Shown in pieces: positions 52,901 to 62,763 of a stretch of 64,000 bases of DNA (position 1 is the stretch's first letter; every line of letters starts with the position of its first letter). This stretch comes from Asterias rubens (lineage: Eukaryota > Echinodermata > Asteroidea > Forcipulatida > Asteriidae). The stretch is from positions 194,167 through 258,166 of the forward strand of contig NW_022985820.1 of the NCBI RefSeq assembly GCF_902459465.1. The letters run 5' to 3'. Made by a program: the position numbers and the translations under genes. A model generated the notes under the pieces. The model was not told the DNA's origin and did not search any database. It worked only from the letters and a program-made list of their open reading frames with translations.

Positions 52901-55900
52901 CTTTTGGATGTCCAAGGGTGAGATATATTATTGCATTTCAACTTCGCATTCTCCTTGAACAGAGATCCAGTTTCTACCTTCTAACTTTCTACCAAGACAA
53001 TAAGAGGTGACTGTGTACTGTGTATACATTCATGATCACCATAGCATCACAGTATACGATGATATGTGTGTATAGTTTACCTTTTATTCAAAACCACAGT
53101 GTATGATATTGAATGGTCAGACAGTAAGAGGGTTGACTGTACTGTGTTTATGCATCACCACATGATATCCTATTGCAGGCTGGCATAGTACATCTACCAT
53201 TTAAAACCACAGTGGATGATATTGAATGGTCAGACAGTAGGAGGGTTGACTGTGTACTGTGTAGATGCATCACCACATGATATCATACTGCATGCTGGCA
53301 TAGTACATCTATCTTTCAAAACCACAATGGATGATATTGAATGGTCAGTAATGTGTAATGTGTAGATACATCCACTCCAGATGTATCCATCATATTGCAG
53401 GCCGGCACAGTGTACCTACCATTCCAAATATTCATCACATTGAATGGTCAGGCAATAGGAGAGTTTTGTACAGCATTTTGTTATGGCCTGACGTTTCACC
53501 CCTAGCTGAGACTTTCTCCAGAGAAAGAAAATGGGAGAACGGCTCTGCTGGGGTTGAAACGTCGGGCCATTTGTACCATACATGTAGGTCCTTTTGGTTA
53601 GTAAGTTGTTTGCAACAGCTCATTCTATTTTCTAAACTGAAGTTTTGTGGAATATCTTTCCTGTCCACCAGGTTATTTACAAACTGGACTTGAATGGTAA
53701 TGGATTGGAGATCGAAGCGTCCCGTTTAGAGAAGGTTACTAAGATGGGTAGTAGATACTCGGCTGAGAAGTTCCGCTATATGTGCATAGCAGCTGGGTGT
53801 GACTACCTACCATCTCTACCTGGTATAGGGCTCGGCAAGGCTAGGAAGCTTTTCCAGGTGGCCACTAACCCTGATTTAACACACGTAAGTATAGAGTAGG
53901 CCTACAGATTGTATAGAGTAGGCCTACAGATTGTATAGAGTAGGCCTACAGATTGTATAGAGTAGGCCTACAGATTGTATAGAGTAGGCCTACAGATTGT
54001 ATAGAGTAGGCCTACAGATTGTATAGAGTAGGCCTACAGATTGTATAGAAAGTCCTTACATGTTGTAGAGTAGCCCTTTTTTGTCCAGGGTCAATTATCA
54101 ATCCTGTGCAGTCTTGAATAGCTTAACGGAACATTACAGAATTGGTGAGAAAAAAACTTGTGTAAGATCACAGATGTTCATAAAACTTACACGGACTAAT
54201 GATGATGATAGTAGAAAAACATCCCTTGAAATATTTAAGTCTGAAATGTCATATTTAATGAGAAATAAATAAAACTAATTTCCCGGTTGGAGTTTATCAC
54301 TCATATACAGTGAGCGTTTTATTCGGTTTTGTTAAAATCAATGTCATGCAAAATGTGTATCAGTTTTTCATTATTTTCTTGTGACCCAGATGGTTGATCG
54401 ATCTCAAACTTCCACGGGTTTGACAGTTTATGCATATGGTGGATTACACAAAGTGCTTACACTGCCCGCAACTGTTTTGTTGGCAAAAACCAATTCTGTT
54501 CCTTTAAGTAAAGTAACCCATCGAAAAAAGTGTGTTTAGAAAAGTACTGATCGCTGGCCTTGTGTGTTTGTGAGATGACCCAGTTTTTACTTCTCGACTC
54601 AGGCATGTGGTTCAGCGGGTCTTTTAATTCCTAGTAGTGTGAGAAGAGGTTTCTAGTGAGGGTGTGTTATAGAGTTAAGGGCGAGCAGCATTTCCACCAC
54701 TGTTGTCCGATTTATTGGTGTTTTATCTTTCCGCCTCTTTCTTATCTTTCTTGCTCCATTCAGGTTCTGAAGAGAATACCTCTCCACTTGAAGATGAAGC
54801 TGAAAGTCCCCCAAGAATACATAGACGATTTCCATCAAGCTAATAACACCTTCTTATACCAGTTGGCCTTTGACCCCATGACACGTCGACTGGTACCCTT
54901 GCACCCTTACAGCGATGATATCGACAAGGAGTCCCTTACATACGCCGGGGCGTATCCTTTTGAAGTGTTTTCTTGCTCACCTAAAGATTTAGATTTGCAT
55001 AATGAAAACTCACCCCTAAACAGTTTTGCAAGCTTTGGATCTGTTCTACGTATTATTTGAAATAATAATACTGGAGTCTTGTATATAGCGCACGTATGTA
55101 TTAGTAAGGTACTCAAGATACTTTAAAACAGACTTTTCAGTAATAAGACCACTTTATGTAGCACCTTATAAGGGTTTTACAAGGTGCTGTGGTACATACA
55201 GCAACCACTGCAAGAAACACATGCATTGCACAATACACAGGGCGTGCCATTTGTTATCCTACTTGATAGAGAACTGGTTAAGTGTCTTGCTTAAGGACAT
55301 GAGTGCCTAGGCCAGGACTTGAGCCACATTCTGCTGATCATAATCACCTCAGCTTGAATCCATGTGTCCATTGTGCTAGATAGCTCAGCCATGACATACC
55401 TGGGAAAACACGAATCAAAACTCCCGAAATTGTATTTTTGCCATTTCAGATTCAATTAGTGTAACCTTACATCTTGTTTTCAGCTATTATTCCGCTGATC
55501 TAGCTCTTGAGCAGGCTCTAGGGAATGTTGATGCCAACACCAAGAAGACAATGTTTAATTTTAAACCAGACTACAATAAGGTAATGCAAGGTCCCTCAGA
55601 TCCTCTACCCGTAAACACCCCCCCCCCCACACGCACACACAGAATATAAACTAAAGCTTTGCCTTCAGCACACCCACACTTTGGAACTCTCTCCCTGCTA
55701 CCCCCTGTTCTCAGATGAACACAGATCTCTCACATCAAATCCTACCGATTTCACAACCTTATTTGTAATTTTCAATATTTAAGTTTAATTTGTAGAATAC
55801 AATCAACCTAATTTGAACATTTGCAATCAATTCTCTAAAAACATGAACAGTTTTGTTGATATTTTTACATCACCACCAAATTTTATGAACTTTTCACATG

Positions 55901-58900
55901 TAGTCGTGCATACATTTATTGAACATTGCATGATATTCTTTCAACTTTAGTCTGATTTCGAATTAGTTTTGCCCTTGGGAAAACTCCAAAGTCAGATTAA
56001 ATTGCATGCACAGTGTATCGAGGGTCAAACCTTGTTCTCGATAAAATGCTCCTACTTTTTTCCTCAAGAACCAAATATCATAACATATGTAGGTAATTTG
56101 TTCTTATTTTGTCAATATCTTTGTTCAGATGTCAATATAATTTTTTCTTATATAATGCATGTATCCTAGTTGCTATTCGAGACACTTTATACATCATGCC
56201 TATTAATCATTACAGGAGGGAATTGATTAACTCTTTTTTAAAACAATGGTGGAATTTCCCCTTCGTCCTTAAATCCAACTGTGTAAGAACTGTGTGTAGG
56301 ACAAGCAGCTCATCCTAACTTGAGATAAGACTAGTCTTAAATCCATCCTAGGTCTATCATGTTTCCAAAGCAAAACAAACTTTGTTCATTCTTTTACTCT
56401 TGAATTCTCCCCTGAAGCCTTATGACAAGAAGCTTCCCAGACATAGGCTGAGTGTGTGGCACAAACACTATCGTCCAGGACTTAACATCAGCGAGGAAGA
56501 CCCAGTTGAAATCCAACGACAACAGACCAATGGTAAAGAGGTCACACTCAAGGTCAACCAGGTCAAACAGGAAGGTCAAACTAGGAAACGACCCAGACCA
56601 GGTAGGCTTCCTTCTTTGTTAAGGTCATAATAAGCCATTTGTGTGTTAGATTTGAATATTGTCTGGTACAATGACGTGCTTGATCACAAGTTAACACTTA
56701 AATTTTAAATCACCAGACAATAGAGACAGTTGCTATGTCACATGATTCTGGGCAAGCTTTTGCGTAGTTTCGTAAGAGACGGTGAACACACATACAATTT
56801 TTTGAATGAAGGTGTATGTCACAATGGTACCAGGGTCTGCTCGTGTGGAGGTTGCGCACATTTATGACATACACAAGGATTTCAGGACTTGCACCGATGT
56901 TGGTCAAACATTGTATACTTTGGTCTTTCTTTGTCTTCCTGCATAAACTTTTTCCCCTCCAGATAAGTAGTTCTGTCTAAAAATAATATTGGAGTCCAGA
57001 AAATAGCAATTGAAGACCCTCCCATCACTACTGCTTATTTCATTTACAGCGATCCAAATAAACTCAATTTAAACAAGCACAGAACAAAAACAAAATTGTG
57101 GGTCATTATTAAAAATGGGACTGCTGAATTTGATAAAACTTTCACAGGTTGGTTCAACAGTGTGTTTCTTGAAAACTAGAGGATTAAAGTTTACTCTGCC
57201 AATAACTAATAATATGAATTATGTTTCTCCGTAAAGCTGACGAAAATGACCTCACAGCAGATGATCTGACATCCCTCTATGGATCCCCAAACACAAAGAG
57301 ACACTCCGCTGATCAGAGCCTCGTCATTCCGGAAACACCAGAGTCCAAGGACAAAGAGCCAGGAAACACCAACTCCCAGCAGCGCAACTCTTTCTCTAAG
57401 AAGGAAGGAAGTCTCAGTCCGAAACAAGAAACTGCTTTCGGTTCTGAGGAACGTATCAAGAAGACTTTATCCCGGAGGAATATATTTGCCAAGAATCGAA
57501 TGAGCAGCAGTGCTCGTCAAGATATCTTGAGAGGATCTAAAGTTGTTACAAGCAGGTGAGATCTTGAGAGCTTTTTAAAACTCTACTAATATAAATAAAT
57601 TGTGATGATTCATTGGTTTGGTTGTTGCTGTGGTCTGTTTCCTTGCCTTCGACCTCTGGGACACTGGTTCAAATCCCGCCGAGGGCACTATGTGGATTTA
57701 TTTTTGTCCCTACAATATCACAGTAGTACATTTGAGTCCTCTTTTCTCATTCTGAAAACTGTGTGGTCATGCAATATATTTTTTTACTACTATATATCTG
57801 AACTGATTTAAAAGTGGTCGCTAGCTATCAGTGTGCGCTTGAAAGCGTTAGTAAAGAAAACAAATAGCTCTTATTGTTACAAAATATATTGAGTGCCTTT
57901 AACTGCTCAGAAAGCTTTCATGTTTTATAAGTACATGTAATATCGTTTTTTTTATCTGTCTTAGATTTTTCTCGAGGAAACAAGAGGAAGAAGTTCAGAA
58001 CAAAAAGGAAGAAGATGAAAAGGAGCAAGATGCAGTCGCCGTCAATCCACCATCAGTCCTGGAAGGAGCACAGGAGCAAGGTCTTCAAGATGATACATCT
58101 CAAGCAAATACACCCTTCAGCAATGACGATGTTCATGAGAGGACTACTTGTGCAAGTCTAAGTAATGGATCTACGCTATCATGCTTGGACAGGCTACAGC
58201 GTTTCCAGAGAAGCATCTCTGCACCTCTATTACCCTCCACTACATCATCTTCTCTTAAAACAAGTGTAGGAGAGAACACAAGTTCCTCTCAGGAACTGTT
58301 GCAAGTCGAAAGCAAATCTTTTCAGAGGTTGACTACTCAAAACAAGTGTGTAGCATTTAGTTGGTCTAAGACTTCATCATCAATGACCAGATCTGTCAAG
58401 ACAGAGGGAAACTTAAAAACATTTAAGAGTCTGAACGACTTCAGGCTCAAGAAACCCCAAACTAAAATGGAGTGGGGAGAAAGTCAGCAGTCTGTCAACA
58501 AGGACTCAACAGTAGAGGACAAAGATGAGTCACAAGATGAGTTCAAAGAAAAGTGTGAGTTTACAAACTTGTACAGTATTGATACTGACTCACTGAGTAT
58601 GAGTCAGTTTAGCAGCCAGTCTGATGCTGATAACAACTCTCACAGGAGTGAGTCACAGAGTCTTCATATCAACATTGAGGTAACGGATGTAAACTCTAAC
58701 ACTGACTCACTCCATAGTAAACCCCAAGATGATAGTCTTGATGTGGAAAATGAGACCGTTGTAGTCAGTAAACGGTGTTCCTCAATTAGTGTGGGTGGAC
58801 CTGATAAGAGACTAAACCAAAAGCCAACCCTATCGACCAATTATCCTATAAGTCAACCATCAAAGTCAGAGATGATAAGTGATGATCAGAAACAAACTCT

Positions 58901-61900
58901 AAATCTTGGTGACCAACCGCAACATGCAGTGAGGGGCAGCCTGCTCCTTCAAAAGAGTTCTGATCGAGTGAGAAACGATAAAAGCATTTCTTCTTCGGAG
59001 ATGGAGCGAGAGGAATGCGTTGAACTTACAACATCAGACAGTGATGAGAACACACCACCTCAGGAAGATAAGAAAAGACTCAAGCTAGGAACAAACAAGA
59101 AGGTAAACAATGATAATTTCAGTAACTTCAAGCCAAAAAACATAAATTTGCTTACTGGTAAACAGCCTTATGAAATTGGGCCCAGGTTATCAGGAGGACA
59201 CTTTTAATCAACGTGTTAGCTAGCGAGCCGTGCACGCCGTGTTACCACGCCCATGTGCTGCAATATTTTAGACATTTTTTGCAAGCATTTTGATGCAGGA
59301 GCTCATAGTTATTCTAGTTTCATTTGTTATTTATTATTGCCAAAATAGTTAATGGCGTGACGTGTTTTGACCCTAGAAGAGTCTTTCTCGAAGGCTTAAT
59401 GACAACACAACAAACATGAACAGGTAACTAACCTGTTCATGTTTGTTGTGTCGTCTATTAGCCTTTGAGAAAGACGTTGCTAGGGTCAAAACGTCACGCC
59501 ATTAACTATTTTTTTGCGTTTATACCATTGGTCCATTTAGTTGGTAAGTTGTTTGCAACAGCTAATTCTATTTTCTTTCTCTATTATTAATTTTTTTTGT
59601 ATTTTAATAATAATAGTGGCAATTTATAATGCACCATGTCTGTCTAAAAGACACCCCTGGCGCATGAGAGATGCAGAAGCAAGATTGCAATATGTTACAT
59701 AGTTGAGCACAAAAAATAAGTTTTCAAATGGGTGTTGAAGCTGGAATAGGTAGTAATTTGTTGGAGATTTGGGGGAGTTCGTTCCATAGTGATGGGCCAG
59801 AGTGTGAGAAGGATTGGGCTTATATACATGCTAAGCTTGATTTTGTAAATCGCCATCAAAATTCAGATATAAAAGAACATTCTAAAGCATTTTGTGCTAT
59901 TAATAAATAGAAAAACCAATTTCAGATTAAAAATTACAATATGTGACTTTGAAATTTCAAGTAACATTATTACAAATTTAAAACCTCAATGTGATCGGAT
60001 GTAATATTATACTTTTTTTTTTCTTCAAACAGATGAAGCAAACTTGGGAATCTACGCCTAAACTTCCAAACATGCCAAAGGTATCCCCAGGTGAGATATA
60101 AAGTCTTTAATGAATGACTAGTTAGAAGAATTTTTTATCCCAGAACAATAATCCCTAATACCAGAATGATCAGCCAAAATACAATTATCACATGAAGCAT
60201 GTTTTTTGTTTTAATGCTTAGCAGTAATGTAAGAGGTTTGCTGTTCACAATTACAGCCATTATACACTTGCGGTAAACAGTATTGTTCAAGTCCCACACT
60301 TCGTGTATCACAACTTATATATAAAATAACAAACCTGTGAAAATTTAGGCTCAATCGGTCATCGGAGTCGGGAGAAAATAACGGGAAAACCCACTCTTGT
60401 TTCCGCGCGTTTCGCCGTGTCATGATATGTGTTTAAAATAAATCCGTAATTCTCGCTATCGAGAATTGATATTGTTTTCTCAAAAAGTAAAGCATTTCAT
60501 GGAATAATATTTCAAGAGAAGTCTTTCACCATTACCTTCTGTAAACCCTGTAAATTATTTGTAAATCTGTGAACTTTTTTTTTCTCTTCTGTACTGAAAG
60601 TGTATAATGGCTTTAATTATTTAAGTAAGCTGGATCAATTATCTTGTTGCACTGGTATGCCAGCTTCTTCACTGGTCCACTTTTTAAAGAAATTGTTCAA
60701 CAGTTCATTTGTATAGGAATTGAATTTGAAGTGACAATCCACAGGCAGTGCTTATTCTCCACACTGTTCACATACATATATCTGATGTAATCCTACGTTG
60801 AGCCACACCAACTTCTCACAATTGGAAGTTTATTGAGCTAGTTAAAACAATTTTTGTATAAAAGATCTGTGTAAGATTAGTTCATTCTTGGAGTTATCTC
60901 TTCTGTAATTTTTTTGCAATGACTCAGTAACTGGATTTTGTTTTGTTCTAAAGGAGTCGTTACATCTGGCCCATGTAAGGTGCCAGGCCTTTCCAGACGA
61001 CAGAGAAACAAACAACCTACGAAGCCCAACTCTACAAATGGGTCCAAACAACAGACTCTATTTGCTTTCATGAAGAAAAACACGTAAGTATTAATAGATG
61101 AAAGCCCAGTTCATACTTCCTGCCAATGCGAATGTGATGCAAATATTGCCACCACTAATCTGCAATTAACAATTTGGGAGAGTTGACCTGTGTCCAACGA
61201 GTTCAACCGTGTCCAATGAGTTCAACTGTGCCCAACTCTTCTGAAACATTTGCATCAAAAACAGAGCTATGATGTCAAAATTTGTATCGCATTTGCGGGA
61301 AATGCGACCGGTTTAGTGTTTCAAGAATGATAAACATATATATTGATTTTTTTTTTTAAAAAGGAGTGTCAATACTGTGCCAAATGGGGTTATGTGGGGG
61401 GGGGGGGATTGGCAGGGTCAGCGTATTCAATTCAAATAGTACAGTACTCAAATGAGGAAGTGTTCATTCCTTGTAAATTACAAAATTTTAAAGATAAATA
61501 AAGTACATGTATAAAAATGTAACTGGGGCAAAATAAACAGAGACATAGGTATTTACAACCATCTAAACTAATAGTAATAATAATACAAGGGAGATGACAG
61601 AAAACCCACCAAAGATCAACAATAACAGTACAAAGCAGGCCTACAATAATTGTCAGTGATGCCAGCAAACCAGGAAAAACAGAATGGAAACAAAAGAAGG
61701 GAATATCTTTTGAATTTGGAGTTGAACAGGTGGCAAGCATTAGGCAAGAATGACATTCTGAAACGCTCAGTGCGGGTGGGGGAGGACAAATTCTTCCTGA
61801 TTTGTTGACAGCCACTGAATAATGAAGTGTGTGGGTAGGATCTTGCATAATGACTTGAATCTTAGAGGTAGTGGCAGATTCAAAATACAATGTAAATCTT

Positions 61901-62376
61901 TAATGTAATCTTCACTGCCGCTTGCCCTCGGAACACAAAGTAATCCCTCAATCTTCAAATGGCAGCTCAAAACACACCTCTTCAAACAAATATCTTAAAT
62001 CTTGGACTCTTGACTTGAGAAACGCCGCCCGTGAATGGCATTTTCTTTGTCAGATACTGTGCGCTCTATAAGTGCTGTATATTCGATACTATTATTATTA
62101 ATGTCCAAGCCAATCGTTTTGGAAGCCGCTTTGAAGATACGTTCCAGTCGGTGGCTGTCTATGGCTCTTAGATTACCATACCAGCCAGGCTAGTTGTGTT
62201 TTCCATTAATCATTTATCCTGTACTTTGCTTCTATCTTCCCAGTGAAAAGACCCAACCCATCATGCCATTATCACCGTCCAAGCAGAACATCATGTGTGA
62301 TGTGACTCCAGAGGGCGACACTAGCATTTGTAGTAAAGGGATCCTGGGAGTGCAACGGAATATATTCAAACTGTGA
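49922..62376 (+). CDS. EXO1: Exonuclease 1 (5'-3' mismatch-repair and end-resection nuclease)
   Basis: Exons are 49922-50082, 50959-51078, 52033-52156, 52780-52917, 53672-53884, 54764-54951, 55484-55580, 56418-56601, 57237-57555, 57965-59102, 60033-60090, 60954-61083 and 62244-62376. Together they make 3003 bases, 1000 aa plus stop, with all phases consistent. The N-terminus [14 protein letters not shown] begins the XPG-N domain. Metal-binding acids of the FEN1/XPG fold are at D30, D78, E150, D152, D171, D173 and D225, numbered as in human EXO1. The helix-two-turn-helix GIGLGKA is at 232-238. A KRPR nuclear-localisation-type motif is at 404-407. SRFF at 514-517 resembles the MLH1-binding MIP box. 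QQTLFAFM at 946-953 resembles a PCNA-binding PIP box. Exon 10 (379 codons) is Ser-rich and probably disordered. The family degrades 5'-3' in mismatch repair, recombination and replication. The protein is about 150 aa longer than human EXO1, all in the C-terminal half. The exon 6 donor GC|GTATCC is atypical but required by phase. Confidence 0.95.
50108..50258. mobile_element. MITE with 60-bp inverted ends in EXO1 intron 1
   Basis: ATGGGAGACTTT, then GGTGGCAGCAGACTTACCA and GTAAATTTCCATTGTT on the left return inverted on the right as AAAGTCTCCCAT, TGGTAAGTCTGCTGCCACC and AACAATGAATTTTAC. TA borders both ends, which would fit a Tc1/mariner-type insertion but is only two bases. Confidence 0.82.
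50386..50625 (+). mobile_element. MITE-like family A copy, truncated, EXO1 intron 1
   Basis: TTTAAAGGCACTGACTGG, TTGGACACTATTGGTAATTA and CATTGTGGGAAATGACTCCC present. The right half is missing after CTGAAAGCACACAAATT. Confidence 0.78.
51461..51740 (+). repeat. 60-bp minisatellite, 4-5 copies, EXO1 intron 2
   Basis: Unit ATTAGTGGCCTTGGGCCAGT then GGTCAAGTGTTAAATTTGAG and CCATGTTGCTGGACACTGAC, exact period 60. Since 60 is divisible by 3, a 118-codon repetitive ORF stays open, but it lies between verified EXO1 exons and has no splice support. Confidence 0.93.
52995..53460 (+). repeat. Degenerate tandem repeat of about 113 bp, 4 copies, EXO1 intron 4
   Basis: GATATTGAATGGTCAG-type blocks recur at about 53105, 53216, 53332 and 53439, each with GGCTGGCATAGTACATCTA, AAAACCACAGTG and GTGTACTGTGTA. 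Confidence 0.8.
53485..53640. repeat. Family D hairpin repeat, EXO1 intron 4
   Basis: GGCCTGACGTTTCACCCCTA returns inverted as GGGGTTGAAACGTCGGGCC around GAGACTTTCTCCAGAGAAAG. It is followed by the tail GTAAGTTGTTTGCAACAGCT shared with 59342-59575. Confidence 0.65.
53889..54048 (+). repeat. 22-bp tandem repeat next to a 5' splice site
   Basis: Unit GTATAGAGTAGGCCTACAGA plus TT, 7 copies. It starts four bases after the GT of the EXO1 exon 5 donor (53885), and the donor GTAAGTATAGAG resembles the unit start. Confidence 0.93.
55066..55402 (-). mobile_element. tRNA-derived SINE, reverse orientation, EXO1 intron 6
   Basis: On the - strand the A box TGGCTGAGCTATCTAGCA and B box GGCTCAAGTCC are followed by CCTTAAGCAAGACACTTAAC and a tail with GCGC.ATATACAAGACTCC then TATTATTATT. 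Similar plan to the 22393 SINE but a different body. Confidence 0.6.
55655..55765 (+). mobile_element. LINE 3' relic, EXO1 intron 7
   Basis: Contains a frame reading WNSLP followed by diverged sequence, the pattern of the C-terminal end of CR1/L2-type LINE reverse transcriptase ORFs. No intact ORF. Confidence 0.3.
57602..57720 (+). mobile_element. tRNA-derived SINE fragment, EXO1 intron 9
   Basis: GTTTCCTTGCCTTCGACCTC followed by a clean B box GGTTCAAATCCC. Related to 7441-7570. Confidence 0.45.
59342..59511. repeat. Near-perfect 82-bp inverted repeat, EXO1 intron 10
   Basis: AAAATAGTTAATGGCGTGAC through CATGAACAGGT returns inverted after a loop of about six bases, with only a handful of mismatches. 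The flanking tail TTGGTAAGTTGTTTGCAACA (to 59575) recurs at 53600 and 43680. Arms carry CGTTTTGACCCTAG.A.GAG.TCTTTCTC, defining repeat family D. Confidence 0.9.
60295..60391 (-). repeat. Family A fragment, EXO1 intron 11
   Basis: AACAAACCTGTGAAAATTTA then GGCTCAATCGGTCATCGGAG matches the family A interior. Both ends are missing. Confidence 0.5.
61690..61990 (-). mobile_element. LINE reverse-transcriptase C-terminal relic, EXO1 intron 12
   Basis: On the - strand a frame reads [15 protein letters not shown] and, further on, LPHPH, a stop, then AFQNVILA and CLPPVQL. This resembles the C-terminus of non-LTR retrotransposon ORF2. Stops and frame breaks show it is dead. Confidence 0.45.
61955..62105 (+). 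mobile_element. Second LINE 3' end relic with tail
   Basis: Plus-strand frame [17 protein letters not shown] ends at a stop, then GCGCTCTATAAGTGCTGTAT and ATTATTATTA. This is the usual end of L2/CR1-like elements. Confidence 0.45.
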
Positions 62377-62757
62377 GGCCATCCATCTAGTTACAGGTTT
62401 GAGAAAATTCATCCTATTGCATTGCATGGTCAGCACTGGAAGCATGAAGTATACAATGACAACACACATCAGTGTATTTTGGTAAAACCATTGGTAATTT
62501 TCATCTATTACATCAAAAATGATTTCTTCTATATACATGAATTCATCCCCAAAAGCTGATAACATCTTTTAAATGAGTTGCATTTCTTATGGGCTTCTGT
62601 TCAGAGCCAGTTTGTGTACAACAATCATGTCACACAAAAATGGTTTGATATGATGTATTTTATCCGTGTGCAACTGTTACAAATTGGAAAGCACAAGAAA
62701 GCACAAACACTTTCCTGACCCTTAAGGGTTTTAGATTTCTAAAGTTTTAAATTTGCC

Positions 62758-62763
62758 AATAAA
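62758..62763 (+). terminator. Candidate polyadenylation signal of EXO1
   Basis: AATAAA lies about 380 bases after the TGA stop at 62374-62376. It is the first canonical signal I found in the 3' flank. Confidence 0.45.

Noticed and set aside
53645..53671. N-terminal extension of EXO1 exon 5 by an upstream in-frame ATG-like start
   Set aside because: These bases lie before the CCACCAG acceptor and are intronic; homology begins at VIYKLD.
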